This document shows, piece after piece, positions 36,957 to 45,839 of a DNA stretch of 64,000 bases. The first letter of the stretch is position 1, and every line of letters begins with the position of its first letter. Source of the stretch: Pseudomonas kairouanensis (lineage in GTDB: Bacteria; Pseudomonadota; Gammaproteobacteria; Pseudomonadales; Pseudomonadaceae); the NCBI RefSeq assembly GCF_004682055.1, contig NZ_QUZU01000004.1:62001-126000 (forward strand). Direction: 5' to 3'. A model generated the notes under the pieces. The model ran no database searches. It was not told the DNA's origin and saw nothing but the letters and a program-made list of their open reading frames with translations. The position numbers and the translations under genes are program-made.

Positions 36957-37952
36957 ATGACAGAAAAGTCTCTTTCAGAAGCCGAATATGACGCTATCAC
37001 CGATGCCGCCGCGCACTGGTGCATGCGGTTGCACGCGCACGACTGCACACCCGCCGAGCGCCAGGCTTTTGAACAGTGGCACAACGGCCATCCCCTGCAC
37101 GCCTTCGAATACGCAGCGATGCTCGAAATCTGGGATGTTGCCGACCACCTGCCTCGTGCCGAGCCCACCGCCGTGGTGGTGCCTTTAGAACCCCGCCGGC
37201 GTTGGCGCAACTACGCCGTAGCGGCAGCCATCAGCCTGGTTGCCTTGCCCCTGGCGGCCTTTACCGGCTGGGAAACCGGCTTGCTGCCAAACGCCTATGA
37301 ACGCTATGACGCCACAGACGGCTTGCGCAACGTTGTCCTGGGTGATGGCAGCCAGGTTGAACTCAACCTGGGCACCGAGCTGGTCTATAGCAACTACAAG
37401 GACCAGCGCCGTGTCACCCTGAACAAAGGCGAGGCCTTCTTCAAGGTAACCCATGACAGCACCCACCCCTTTATCGTGCGCGCAGGCGAAGGCCAGGTAC
37501 GGGTCACCGGTACCCAATTCAACGTGTGGAAGTATGAAGACCAGGTACGGGTGATGTTGCTGGAAGGCTCTGTGCAGATCTCCAGCGACAAGGTCCACGG
37601 CAGCGTGCCCCTGACTCCCGGCATGCAGGCACGCTTTCAACAGGGTGATGCCACGCCGCGTGTACAGGCGATCAACCCCAACGATACCGCCCTGGCTTGG
37701 CGCCAGGGCAAGCTGATCCTGGACAACCTGGCCCTGGCTGATGCGTTGCCGCTGATCAACCGGTACCTGGCCAAGCCAGTGATGCTGGCAGACGCCAACA
37801 CGGGGGCGATTCGCATCGGCGGCATCTATAACGTCAACGAAGTCTCCAACCTCGTCCCCTCCTTGCCCAAGGTGCTGCCGGTCTACCTGACCCAGAACCA
37901 GGACGGCAACCCTGTACTTAACGCCATCCCGCGTAAAACCCCTAAAGGCTGA
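36957..37952 (+). CDS. FecR-family anti-sigma regulator (orphan)
   Basis: A 331-residue protein with the FecR layout. The cytoplasmic N-terminal DUF4880 domain (about 8-55, with CTPAERQAFEQWHNGHPLH) normally binds an ECF sigma factor. A transmembrane helix follows at about 83-101, then the FecR periplasmic domain (about 118-215, GSQVELNLGTELVY...GEAFFKV) and a C-terminal STN-like signalling part. In known systems FecR is next to a FecI-type sigma gene and a TonB receptor; neither is present here. It lies just upstream of the fap operon, behind its own terminator. Its partner is unknown. Confidence 0.88.
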   Translation: MTEKSLSEAEYDAITDAAAHWCMRLHAHDCTPAERQAFEQWHNGHPLHAFEYAAMLEIWDVADHLPRAEPTAVVVPLEPRRRWRNYAVAAAISLVALPLAAFTGWETGLLPNAYERYDATDGLRNVVLGDGSQVELNLGTELVYSNYKDQRRVTLNKGEAFFKVTHDSTHPFIVRAGEGQVRVTGTQFNVWKYEDQVRVMLLEGSVQISSDKVHGSVPLTPGMQARFQQGDATPRVQAINPNDTALAWRQGKLILDNLALADALPLINRYLAKPVMLADANTGAIRIGGIYNVNEVSNLVPSLPKVLPVYLTQNQDGNPVLNAIPRKTPKG

Positions 37953-37957
37953 GCCTT

Positions 37958-37978
37958 GCCCGCCATTGCGGGCTTTTT
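37958..37978 (+). terminator. Intrinsic terminator after the fecR-like gene
   Basis: Perfect 6-bp stem GCCCGC / GCGGGC (37958-37963, 37968-37973) with CATT loop, followed by five T. It separates the fecR-like gene from fap transcription. Confidence 0.88.
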
Positions 37979-38070
37979 CACGCCTGCAGTGTCCATTTTT
38001 TTTACAGCCACCTGCCCTGAACCCCCTGTAGTGAGCGGATTCATCGTTTTGTCATGCACGGTGTTACAGC

Positions 38071-38150
38071 GCTGATACAGCCGGGTGAAGCGATTGCGCA
38101 ACGGTCGGGCAGGCGGGTCTTGCAGGGGGTCTGTCTCACGGCTGATACAG
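38071..38150. promoter_or_regulatory. fap upstream region with paired direct repeats
   Basis: The 328 bp between the fecR-like gene and fapA hold a terminator and then two identical 10-bp repeats GCTGATACAG at 38071-38080 and 38141-38150, 70 bp apart, near seven helical turns. They may be regulator sites. I could not find a convincing sigma-54 (GG-N10-GC) or sigma-70 promoter. Confidence 0.35.
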
Positions 38151-38280
38151 GGCTGCTATCACTTTGCCTCGCATCAATCGCAACTGGTTGAATAACGACA
38201 ACAAATCAAAAGCGGCACGGCTTCTGCTCTATCCCTTACAACGCTGTTTAGGGTCAGCGTTGAAAATAAGGAATATTGCC

Positions 38281-38730
38281 GTGGTCACTCACACTCAAGG
38301 TTCATTGAGCCTCCTCCTGATCAGCTGTGTACTGAGTACCAGCGTGAGCCTTCCAGTGCTCGCTGCAGGTGACGGTGTGATCGTGATTGACCGCGCCGTT
38401 CGTGGCCACATGTGGGGCCGTACGGCGGGCACTGATCCTAACCCCACCACTGCCAACGCCAACCCGGCTGGCCAGATCTATCGCGCAACCAGTATTGAAC
38501 TCAACGATCACGATATCGCCGGGATCAGCAGTGGCGCCAGCATCACCCGCACCATTCTGCCGGGCGGCAATCTTCCAGGGCTCGGCAACAACGGCGGCGG
38601 CATCGGCCTGGGTGCAGGCAGCGCAGCCGGCCACAGCGGTGGCAGCAGCCTCTCCGGCACCATCAACGGCGCGGTCTCAAGCGGTCTGGCGCCTCTGAAC
38701 AATATCGGCAGCATGGTAGGGGGGCGTTGA
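38281..38730 (+). CDS. fapA: FapA, functional amyloid accessory protein
   Basis: A 149-residue periplasmic protein, first gene of fapABCDEF. The start is the GTG at 38281, with AAGGA eight bases upstream and a Sec signal peptide directly following ([18 protein letters not shown]); a TTG further upstream would bury the signal. The mature part has the [15 protein letters not shown] segment and a Gly/Ser-rich tail. FapA is a chaperone-like factor that influences FapB/FapC distribution in the fibre. fapB begins 1 bp after its stop. Confidence 0.88.
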   Translation: MVTHTQGSLSLLLISCVLSTSVSLPVLAAGDGVIVIDRAVRGHMWGRTAGTDPNPTTANANPAGQIYRATSIELNDHDIAGISSGASITRTILPGGNLPGLGNNGGGIGLGAGSAAGHSGGSSLSGTINGAVSSGLAPLNNIGSMVGGR

Positions 38731-38731
38731 G

Positions 38732-39298
38732 ATGAACCATTCCTGGATGCTTCTTGCACTGCTCGGTTGCACTACGGCGATGGCCGACAGCAGCACCAAC
38801 AACGCAACCATTACCAATTCCGGCAAGCAATACAACGGCGTGGTCACGATCAACCAGGCCTCCGGCGACCAGCAACAATCGAGCAACAACGTCGCCATCG
38901 CCGTGGGCCACAACGCCCAGGCGAACATCTCCGTGAGCCAGCAGATCAGCGGCGCTCCCGCCGATCGCTCCCTGAACGCCAAGGCGTCAATCCAAGGCAA
39001 CTCCTTCAGCAATGGCAACGGTGTACTGAGCATCAATCAGTCGGCCGGAGCCCAGAACCAATCAATCAATGCGGTGCGTATCAGCGTCAACGCTGGCCCG
39101 CAAAGCATCGATGACAGCGTCATGTCGCAACAAAACGTTGTGCTTGCAACAGACTCAGGCGTGACCCCTACCACTGGCAGCCGCCAGGTCGTTACCAGCG
39201 ACCAGGCCTTCACCGGCAGCCGTGGAGTGGTACAGGTCACCCAGAGCGCCGGGGTGGGGAACCGAGTGGCTAACACCCTGAACTTACGACTCAACTGA
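38732..39298 (+). CDS. fapB: FapB, minor amyloid subunit / nucleator
   Basis: A 188-residue secreted protein with an 18-residue signal peptide (ending TTAMA). It contains imperfect amyloid repeats rich in Asn, Gln, Ser and Val with the N-Q-x-x-x-x-x-N/Q pattern (VVTINQASGDQQQSSNNVAI, VLSINQSAGAQNQSINAVRI, VVQVTQSAGVGNRVANTLNL). FapB is thought to nucleate FapC fibres, as CsgB does for curli. There are no Cys in the mature part. Confidence 0.92.
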   Translation: MNHSWMLLALLGCTTAMADSSTNNATITNSGKQYNGVVTINQASGDQQQSSNNVAIAVGHNAQANISVSQQISGAPADRSLNAKASIQGNSFSNGNGVLSINQSAGAQNQSINAVRISVNAGPQSIDDSVMSQQNVVLATDSGVTPTTGSRQVVTSDQAFTGSRGVVQVTQSAGVGNRVANTLNLRLN

Positions 39299-39366
39299 TG
39301 GAGCTGAGTCGGATAGCTAGACCGTACCAACACTTAACCAACTAAATAGAAGCAAGGAGATACACC

Positions 39367-40065
39367 ATGAAAACTACAATGGCCCTCAAACCACTGGCTT
39401 TCGCTCTCGCTGCGCTCATGGCTGTTGCTGCTCAAGCAGGTGACCACAAGCCGTATAAACCACAACCTGCGCCAACCTCCTCTGCCGCAACCGTCAACGA
39501 CGGCCAAAGCAACCATGGCAACGTGGTGCTCAATGACAAAACCAAAAACAACGCGTCGGTAAACGATTCGTTCAAAGACTACTCCGGGATTGCGGGCAGC
39601 AACACCGCAGCCGGTGACAACAACCAAGGCAAAAACGACGTAGCCATCACCGCTGGCGATGCAGACTTCGTCTTCGCCACTGTTAACTCGGCTCAAGCCA
39701 ACTACGGCAACCTGGTGATCAACAGCGGCACCAAAAACAACGCGTCGGTCAACGACAGCTTCAACGACGGTTCGGGTATCGGCCAGTCCAACGTAGCTGC
39801 CGGCACCTCTAACCAAGGCAGCAACAGCGTGGCAATCAACGCTGGCGAAGGCAAAGGCGGCGCAGCCACCATCAACGCCGTGCAAGAAGTTACTGGCAAC
39901 CTGACCCTCAACCTCAGCAGCGGCCACGGCTGGAAAACCACTCCGGTTACCAACAACGCCAGCACCAACAACTCGTTCAACAATTCGTCTGGCATCGTGG
40001 GCTCCAACGTTGCAGCAGGCAGCGGCAACCAAGGTCAGAACAACGTAGCAATCACTCGCTTCTGA
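39367..40065 (+). CDS. fapC: FapC, major functional-amyloid fibre subunit
   Basis: A 232-residue secreted protein with signal peptide (LAALMAVAAQA). Three ~36-residue amyloid repeats lie at about 61-96, 123-158 and 196-230, each with NNAS(V/T)N(D/N)SF, SGI, SN(T/V)AAG and NQGxNxVAI. They are separated by linkers of only about 26 and 37 residues, so this is a compact FapC. There is no cysteine anywhere in the protein. AAGGAG before the ATG predicts strong translation, fitting the most abundant component. A terminator-like hairpin follows before fapD. Confidence 0.95.
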   Translation: MKTTMALKPLAFALAALMAVAAQAGDHKPYKPQPAPTSSAATVNDGQSNHGNVVLNDKTKNNASVNDSFKDYSGIAGSNTAAGDNNQGKNDVAITAGDADFVFATVNSAQANYGNLVINSGTKNNASVNDSFNDGSGIGQSNVAAGTSNQGSNSVAINAGEGKGGAATINAVQEVTGNLTLNLSSGHGWKTTPVTNNASTNNSFNNSSGIVGSNVAAGSGNQGQNNVAITRF

Positions 40066-40073
40066 TCCAGATA

Positions 40074-40098
40074 GGGCCTTGGCAACAAGGCCCTTTTT
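40074..40098 (+). terminator. Intrinsic terminator between fapC and fapD
   Basis: Perfect 8-bp stem GGGCCTTG / CAAGGCCC (40074-40081, 40086-40093) with a GCAA tetraloop and five T. It lies inside the operon, 8 bp after the fapC stop, and so should reduce fapD-F transcription relative to fapABC. Confidence 0.88.
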
Positions 40099-40127
40099 CA
40101 TTCCAGCGTCCAACAGGTCATACGATC

Positions 40128-40805
40128 ATGCGCCTCGTTGCCTCTCTCCTTCTGCTAGCACTCACCGGCCCGACCTGGGCGGGGCAAATGGCCGTGGTCA
40201 TGCCCGGTGGTGGGTTGATCTACAAGAATGTCGAGAGTATCCGCGAGCGCAAATTCGCCAACCTGGTGGAACAGAAAACCGATTTCAGCTGCGGCGCCGC
40301 CGCACTGGCGACCATCCTGCGTCAGGCTTACTGGATGGACGTGGACGAAGACCACGTCATCAAGGGCATGCTGGTCAACGCAGACCAGGACTTGGTGAGA
40401 ACCCAGGGCTTCTCCATGCTCGACATGAAGCGCTATCTGGAAAGCATTGGCATGCGAGCCAGGGGCTACCGGATCACTCAGGAGGTGCTGGTTACCGTGA
40501 AGGTACCCGTTGTGGTGCTGCTGGAAATCCGCGGCTACAAGCACTTCGTTGTCCTGCAGCGTTCAGACAAGGACTGGGTGTATATCGGCGATCCCGTACT
40601 GGGCCACAAGCGCTACTCGAAGGACGACTTCGTGAAGGGCTGGAATGGCATCGTATTCGCCGTATTGGGTGAGGGTTATGACAAGACCAATGCCCTGCTC
40701 TCTCCGCCCATCCCGTTGACCGCCAAGAACCAGTTGAACGAGTTCAGCCCAGTACGCGACAGCGAACTGATGGACTACGGTTTCATTCAAAGCGACTTCT
40801 TCTAG
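40128..40805 (+). CDS. fapD: FapD, C39-type cysteine protease of the amyloid system
   Basis: A 225-residue protein with signal peptide (LLLLALTGPTWA). The peptidase C39 catalytic residues are visible: C55 in DFSCGAAALATIL, H139 in GYKHFVVLQ and D155 in YIGDPVLG. C39 enzymes cut leader or linker peptides; FapD is needed for Fap export and may process FapC or FapF. It follows the fapC terminator. Confidence 0.92.
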   Translation: MRLVASLLLLALTGPTWAGQMAVVMPGGGLIYKNVESIRERKFANLVEQKTDFSCGAAALATILRQAYWMDVDEDHVIKGMLVNADQDLVRTQGFSMLDMKRYLESIGMRARGYRITQEVLVTVKVPVVVLLEIRGYKHFVVLQRSDKDWVYIGDPVLGHKRYSKDDFVKGWNGIVFAVLGEGYDKTNALLSPPIPLTAKNQLNEFSPVRDSELMDYGFIQSDFF

Positions 40806-40846
40806 CAAGAGGCGCAATAAGGAGCAGGACGCTCCAGGAGCAGACG

Positions 40847-41593
40847 ATGAACACTTACCGTTGGCTGACGGTCATGTGCCTGGCAGCCTCAATGCCCGCT
40901 TATGCGTCATCGGCGTTCAAGCCTATCGAACTCAAGGATTCGGAAATGGCGGATCTGCGAGGGCGCTATGTAATGCCTGGACGGATTATCAGTTTTGGCA
41001 TCGTGATGAGCACCACCTGGACCAACTCCGCAGGTGACAGCATCACTGGCAGTGCCAACATGCAAATAAACGCGTCCACTATTACCCCGCAATTCTATGT
41101 CACCACCACCAGCACTACCGGTACTGGCAGTGCACCGAACACCGGCACGGGCACAGTGGTCGGCGGCAGCGGCCTTGGCAGCGGCCAAGGTGTCACCCAA
41201 AGCGTGCGCGCAGCGGGCGACGGCAATACCGCCAACAATGGCGTCGATATCAATGTGACCCGCAATGGCCTGGCGGCCGCGAACATCGTGCAGTCCGGCA
41301 AGGCACTGGTGGCAGGCGAGACGATCACTGGCGATAGCGGTGCGGGCCAGGTCAGCGTCTCGGCCAAAAATGGCGGGCTGCAAATGGCCGTCCTGGCCGC
41401 AAACAACCAAGGCAGCGTGCTGCAGCAAATCGGCGGCGGCAACGTCAATCAGAGCACGCTGATTACCGGCGATCTTAATGCGATTACCAACCTCACCCAG
41501 ATAAATGTGGTGATGGGCAATAACAACCTGAACAACATCACCCGCAGTCTCAACCTGGATCAACTCAAAGGCCTACGCACTATCGGTTATTGA
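40847..41593 (+). CDS. fapE: FapE, extracellular Fap component
   Basis: A 248-residue secreted protein with a 20-residue signal peptide (ending MPAYA). The mature part begins [22 protein letters not shown], the conserved FapE opening. Its central part is Ser/Thr/Gly-rich, and its second half holds Asn/Gln repeats like FapB/FapC ([18 protein letters not shown]). FapE is a small constituent of the fibres and may help initiate or cap polymerisation. It lies 41 bp after fapD. Confidence 0.9.
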   Translation: MNTYRWLTVMCLAASMPAYASSAFKPIELKDSEMADLRGRYVMPGRIISFGIVMSTTWTNSAGDSITGSANMQINASTITPQFYVTTTSTTGTGSAPNTGTGTVVGGSGLGSGQGVTQSVRAAGDGNTANNGVDINVTRNGLAAANIVQSGKALVAGETITGDSGAGQVSVSAKNGGLQMAVLAANNQGSVLQQIGGGNVNQSTLITGDLNAITNLTQINVVMGNNNLNNITRSLNLDQLKGLRTIGY

Positions 41594-41643
41594 ACTACGC
41601 TGAGCCTCGACACTTACGCATTAAAAAAGGGACGGCTTACTTC

Positions 41644-42948
41644 ATGCATCGATCTTTATCGTTACGTGCCGTGGTTTGTTTAAGTACGCTCCTGCCGGCA
41701 ACCCTGCTGTATGCCGCGCCGGATGCCGACATAGAAACGCTGAAAAAGGAACTTCTGGAGCTCAAGCAACGCTACGAAGTCCAACAAAAAGCACTGGCGG
41801 TATTGGAACAACGAGTCAGGCAGGTTGAAGATCAACCGGCTACGCCAGCGCCCAAGCGCCTGGCCAAGTCCCCGGCAGACTTCAACAAAGGCACCACCGT
41901 GGCCGGCGCGCCAGGTGTGGGCGCTGCAGCGGCCTCCGGCGGTGCCGGCGGCGGCAGTTCCTATGGGCAAAGCCTCAAGGATGATTCGGCGCCGGCACAA
42001 AGTGTCAGCAACTTGTACAACGAAGCCAGCGGCTTTTTCGGCGATGGCAAGTTCAGCTTTGAAACCGGCATTACCTATGCGCGTTACGATGCGCGCCAGT
42101 TGACCCTCAACGGTTTCCTGGCACTGGACTCGATCTTCCTGGGCAATATCAACCTGGACCGGATCAAGGCAGATAACTGGACCCTGGACCTGACCGGACG
42201 CTACAACCTCGATAACCGTTGGCAATTCGACATTAACGTGCCGGTGGTTTATCGCGAATCGACCTACCAATCGGGCGGCGCGGGCAACAGTGGCACAACC
42301 ACGTCGGAAGCCTCGGTAACCCGCGACCCGACCATTGGCGATGTCAACTTCGGTATTGCCTACAAGTTCCTCGACGAAACCGACACCCTGCCCGACGCAG
42401 TGGTTTCGTTACGCGTCAAGGCCCCAACAGGCAAGGAACCCTACGGCATCAAGCTGGTCGAGTCGCCGAACAACGACAGCCTGTTCGTACCGGAAAGCCT
42501 GCCGACGGGTAACGGCGTATGGTCGGTCACCCCAGGGATTTCCCTGGTCAAGACCTTCGACCCGGCGGTGCTGTTTGGCTCTTTGTCCTACACCCACAAC
42601 TTCGAAGACTCGTTTGACGACATCAGCTCCAACGCCAACCAGAAAGTCGGCGGCAAGGTCAGCCTGGGCGACAGCTTCCAGATCGGCGTCGGCGTAGCCT
42701 TTGCGCTCAACGAAAAGATGAGTATGTCGTTCTCGGTGTCCGACCTGGTGCAGCGCAAGAGCAAACTCAAGCCTGATGGGGGTGATTGGCAATCGGTGGT
42801 GTCCAGCGATGCCAACGCCGGTTACTTCAACGTCGGCATGACCATTGCGGCCACGCCGAACCTGACCATCGTGCCGAACCTGGCCATTGGTATGACGGAT
42901 GACGCGCCGGACTTTACGTTCAGCCTGAAATTCCCGTACTACTTCTGA
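41644..42948 (+). CDS. fapF: FapF, outer-membrane amyloid export channel
   Basis: A 434-residue outer-membrane protein. After the signal peptide ([12 protein letters not shown]) an N-terminal coiled coil spans about 29-64 ([20 protein letters not shown]), known in FapF to gate the trimer. A Gly-rich linker (90-115) follows, then a ~300-residue beta-barrel of alternating strands ending in FPYYF, an outer-membrane assembly signal. The ATG at 41644 is preferred because it starts the signal peptide. It secretes FapB, FapC and FapE. A strong terminator lies downstream. Confidence 0.93.
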   Translation: MHRSLSLRAVVCLSTLLPATLLYAAPDADIETLKKELLELKQRYEVQQKALAVLEQRVRQVEDQPATPAPKRLAKSPADFNKGTTVAGAPGVGAAAASGGAGGGSSYGQSLKDDSAPAQSVSNLYNEASGFFGDGKFSFETGITYARYDARQLTLNGFLALDSIFLGNINLDRIKADNWTLDLTGRYNLDNRWQFDINVPVVYRESTYQSGGAGNSGTTTSEASVTRDPTIGDVNFGIAYKFLDETDTLPDAVVSLRVKAPTGKEPYGIKLVESPNNDSLFVPESLPTGNGVWSVTPGISLVKTFDPAVLFGSLSYTHNFEDSFDDISSNANQKVGGKVSLGDSFQIGVGVAFALNEKMSMSFSVSDLVQRKSKLKPDGGDWQSVVSSDANAGYFNVGMTIAATPNLTIVPNLAIGMTDDAPDFTFSLKFPYYF

Positions 42949-42970
42949 CCGAGACCAGGCTAAAAAGGAA

Positions 42971-43006
42971 AAGCCCCGCAACGATAAGGGTCGTTGCGGG
43001 GCTTTT
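42971..43006. terminator. Bidirectional intrinsic terminator after fapF
   Basis: Perfect 14-bp stem AAGCCCCGCAACGA (42971-42984) with its complement at 42991-43004, flanked by A-rich and T-rich tracts. It ends the fap operon and the convergent sigma-54 activator gene. Confidence 0.93.
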
Positions 43007-43019
43007 CGGTTTACCCGCC

Positions 43020-44345
43020 CTAGCGGATCTGGTGTTTGTGCAGCAACCGGTAGAACGTCGGCCGGGAAACCCCCAGCACACGGGCCGCGACACTCAGGTT
43101 GTCGCTGTGCCGGTTGAGCACATCGCACAGCGCCTGGCGTTCGGCGCGGTGCTTGTAGTCTTCCAGTGTAGCCATCGGCGATGAAATTGCCTGTTCGCCC
43201 ACAAGTCCCAGATCAACGGCTTCAATCTGGCGCCCTTCGGCCAGGACTAAACCGCGCCTTACGCGGTTGGCCAGCTCGCGCACATTGCCGGGCCACGGGT
43301 GTTGCCCCAGGGCGACCAGGGCGTCTTCGCTGAAACTGCGGGGACGTCGGCCGGTTTCCTGGCTGTAGAAACGGGAAAAGTGATTGGCGAGCATCGCCAC
43401 ATCACCATGGCGATCACGCAACGGGGCGGTTACCACTTGCAGCACGTTGAGCCGGTAGTACAAGTCTTCACGGAACGAGCCCTTTGCTACCGCCGCCTCA
43501 AGATCGACGTGAGTCGCCGCCAAGACCCGCACATCCACAGGGATAGGCTGGCTGCCGCCGACGCGTTCGATCTGTTTTTCCTGCAGGAAGCGCAGCAAGT
43601 TGGCTTGCAGTTCCATCGGCAGATCACCGATCTCGTCCAGGAACAGCGTGCCGCCGTTGGCGGCCTCGATGCGCCCGACCTTGCGCTGGTGGGCGCCGGT
43701 AAATGCGCCCTTTTCATGGCCGAACAGTTCGGACTGGATCAAGTGTTCCGGAATCGCCCCGCAATTAATCGCCACAAACGGTTTGGCGTGGCGCTGGGAT
43801 TGGCGATGCAGGGTCTTGGCCACCAGCTCTTTGCCGGTGCCGCTGTCGCCACGAATCAATACGGGGGACTCAGTGGGCGCCAGCTTCGCCAATAATTTAC
43901 GCAGTTCGCGAATGGGCCGGCTGTCCCCCAGCAGTTCGTGTTCCGGCTCATCCACCGGGGTGTTGCCCTTGCCGCGCAAGCGCGCCATGCCAAAGGCTCG
44001 ACCCAGGGTGACCTGCACGCGGGCTACGTCAAAGGGCAAGGTGTGGAAGTCGAAAAACCACTCGCAGACGAAGTCGCCAACGTTCTGCAGCCGCAGTACA
44101 TCTTGGCTGAGAACGGCGATCCACTCGGTACCGCTACGGCCAATCAGCTCCTTGACCGCTTCGGGGCGCTCCAGGTGATATGGCTGCAACCGCAACAGGC
44201 CGACGTCGCAGGAGCGGTCGCCCACAGCCTCAAGCGCACAGCTGTCAACATCCCAGCCGGCGGTGCGCAAACCAGGTAATAGGCCATGACAGTCGTCACA
44301 AGGGTCGACCACGAGCAAGCGGCGCTGGACGGGTGTAACAATCAT
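43020..44345 (-). CDS. Sigma-54-dependent Fis-family activator (VpsR-like)
   Basis: A 441-residue enhancer-binding protein. The N-terminal ~125 residues look like a degenerate receiver of the VpsR type. The AAA+ domain shows Walker A GDSGTGKE (166-173), the sigma-54 contact loop GAFTGA (213-218) and Walker B GGTLFLDEIGD. The C-terminal Fis helix-turn-helix covers 410-441. VpsR relatives control biofilm genes in response to c-di-GMP, and its position next to fap makes a biofilm role plausible. No sigma-54 promoter was found before fapA, so a direct link to fap is not shown. Confidence 0.88.
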   Translation of the reverse strand: MIVTPVQRRLLVVDPCDDCHGLLPGLRTAGWDVDSCALEAVGDRSCDVGLLRLQPYHLERPEAVKELIGRSGTEWIAVLSQDVLRLQNVGDFVCEWFFDFHTLPFDVARVQVTLGRAFGMARLRGKGNTPVDEPEHELLGDSRPIRELRKLLAKLAPTESPVLIRGDSGTGKELVAKTLHRQSQRHAKPFVAINCGAIPEHLIQSELFGHEKGAFTGAHQRKVGRIEAANGGTLFLDEIGDLPMELQANLLRFLQEKQIERVGGSQPIPVDVRVLAATHVDLEAAVAKGSFREDLYYRLNVLQVVTAPLRDRHGDVAMLANHFSRFYSQETGRRPRSFSEDALVALGQHPWPGNVRELANRVRRGLVLAEGRQIEAVDLGLVGEQAISSPMATLEDYKHRAERQALCDVLNRHSDNLSVAARVLGVSRPTFYRLLHKHQIR

Positions 44346-44688
44346 GACTTTTCCTTGGCGTCAAAATTGTTAAAGTTATTTAGAAACAACGGTTTGTGAC
44401 GCCTGGCGCTAACACTAGCAAGGTCTTGACGCTGCGCTTGTACCGTTTCGCTATAAGTGCGGGCAAAAAGCCACTTAGCCGTGTTTCAGGCCGAAAAGTT
44501 ACTAACGAACAAAATGCTCATTGAGCTTCTAAAACAGCCGCTTACATGATGTTAATCAGGGAAAGTTAAAAAATGTTGCCCTAACATGTGACCCGTACCC
44601 GGTCATCGTGCATCAGTACAAGTAACCCGCCGCACGGTCAGCCCAACCGCCGGCAACCACTTGAATGGGCAATGAGAGAGAACCCCAC
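44346..44688. other. 343-bp intergenic region
   Basis: A relatively AT-rich divergent promoter region between the sigma-54 activator and a small hypothetical gene. I see no conserved element, repeat or ORF of note; a possible TTGACG and CTATAA pair (near 44427-44457) has 19-bp spacing and is not convincing. Confidence 0.5.
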
Positions 44689-44949
44689 ATGAACGCCCCG
44701 CTCCGCATCAACGAAGCTCTTTTGATCGCAGACCGTGCTTTCCAACCCTTTCAATGCGTGGCCTGGCACGATGGCAATGGCGCCCTCAGCCTGAGCGTCA
44801 TCGACCGCACCAATACCCGTATCGGCAGCCAACAACTGTCGTCGAGCACTTATACCGACCCGGCGCAACTGGAAGACTTGCTGTTGCAGGCCCGCGCCGA
44901 ACTCGACAAGGGCGGCTACCAGTTGCAGTCCTGGGCCATGCCGAAGTAA
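44689..44949 (+). CDS. Conserved small hypothetical protein
   Basis: An 86-residue soluble protein (MNAPLRINEALLIADRAF...LDKGGYQLQSWAMPK). The ATG at 44689 has GAGAG upstream and is preferred to an ATG 24 bases earlier. It has no signal peptide or Cys. Alternating strands (GALSLSVID, TRIGSQQLSS) and a C-terminal helix suggest a small alpha/beta fold. I do not recognise a function. Confidence 0.7.
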   Translation: MNAPLRINEALLIADRAFQPFQCVAWHDGNGALSLSVIDRTNTRIGSQQLSSSTYTDPAQLEDLLLQARAELDKGGYQLQSWAMPK

Positions 44950-44958
44950 GCCAACACT

Positions 44959-44994
44959 TAACTTGCGCGCTACGGATAAAAGGCGCGCAAGTTA
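44959..44994. terminator. Perfect 12-bp inverted repeat between convergent genes
   Basis: TAACTTGCGCGC (44959-44970) and its complement (44983-44994), 12-base loop, no T tract. Probably a bidirectional transcript end. Confidence 0.55.
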
Positions 44995-45014
44995 CGTGCA
45001 ACAGCAAAGCTTAC

Positions 45015-45839
45015 TTATGGCTTGGCTAGAATGAACCGTTCAATGGCCTCGGCCGCGCCATCCTCGACATTGCTGCCGGTGACCACACTGGCCTGGCGCT
45101 TGACGGCTTCTTCCGCCTGCCCCATGGCAATCGACAACCCGGCCACTTGAAACATCGCGGGGTCATTGCCCCCATCCCCAATTGCCACCGTCTGCTCCAA
45201 CGGCACCCCAAGGTGCGCCGCCAGCGTCTTCAACGCTTCACCTTTGTTGGCCAGCATCGCCGTGACGTCAAGGTATACAGGTTGCGAGCGTGAGACCTGG
45301 GCCAATCCCTGCACCTTAGGCTGCAAACGGGCTTCCAATTCCACCAGCAAAGGTGCGTTGTTACTGGCCGCGACGATCTTGTCGACCCGGTCCAGGTACG
45401 GTTCGAAACTTTCCACCACAATCGGTCCATAGCCCAGGCCATCGGCCTCACGTTGAACCATCGGACCGGGCGGATCACGGCGCAGCCATTCGCCGTCGGC
45501 GAACACCCACACCTCCACGTCCGGCTCGGCCGAAAATAACGCCAAGGCCACCAACGCCGCTTCTGCGGGCAGATGATGGGCAACCAGGATGCTGCCATCC
45601 GGGTTGATCAACGTTCCCCCGTTAAAACCCGCTACCGGCACATCGATACCGAAGGTTTCAACCAGGTGCAGCATGGCCTTGGGCGGACGCCCGCTGGCCA
45701 GGCTGAAAAACACCCCGCTGTCACGCAAGGCACGCACGGCATCGATGGTGCGCTGGCTCAGGCAGTGGTCTGGATGGAGCAACGTGCCATCCACGTCACT
45801 GAGGATAAAACGGATGGGATGGATCGCGGCATCACTCAT
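45015..45839 (-). CDS. Cof-type HAD-IIB hydrolase
   Basis: A 274-residue haloacid-dehalogenase phosphatase. Motif I is LSDVDGTLL with the nucleophile Asp, motif II the Ser in FSLASGRPP, and motif IV GDGGNDPAMF. The cap is the IIB type. It is the last gene of gnd-zwf-HAD, overlapping zwf by 4 bp, so it may dephosphorylate a sugar phosphate of the pentose phosphate or Entner-Doudoroff pathways. Coupling of expression is clear, substrate is not. Confidence 0.88.
   Translation of the reverse strand: MSDAAIHPIRFILSDVDGTLLHPDHCLSQRTIDAVRALRDSGVFFSLASGRPPKAMLHLVETFGIDVPVAGFNGGTLINPDGSILVAHHLPAEAALVALALFSAEPDVEVWVFADGEWLRRDPPGPMVQREADGLGYGPIVVESFEPYLDRVDKIVAASNNAPLLVELEARLQPKVQGLAQVSRSQPVYLDVTAMLANKGEALKTLAAHLGVPLEQTVAIGDGGNDPAMFQVAGLSIAMGQAEEAVKRQASVVTGSNVEDGAAEAIERFILAKP

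Noticed and set aside
38164..38280. N-terminal extension of fapA from a TTG
   Set aside because: It would place 39 polar residues before the signal peptide; the GTG at 38281 has a proper ribosome site.
37979..38280. Sigma-54 promoter before fapA
   Set aside because: No GG-N10-GC arrangement close to the TGGCAC-N5-TTGC consensus was found; near matches have the wrong spacing.
44346..44688. Small RNA or promoter in the intergenic region
   Set aside because: No hairpin followed by a T tract and no well-spaced promoter elements were found.
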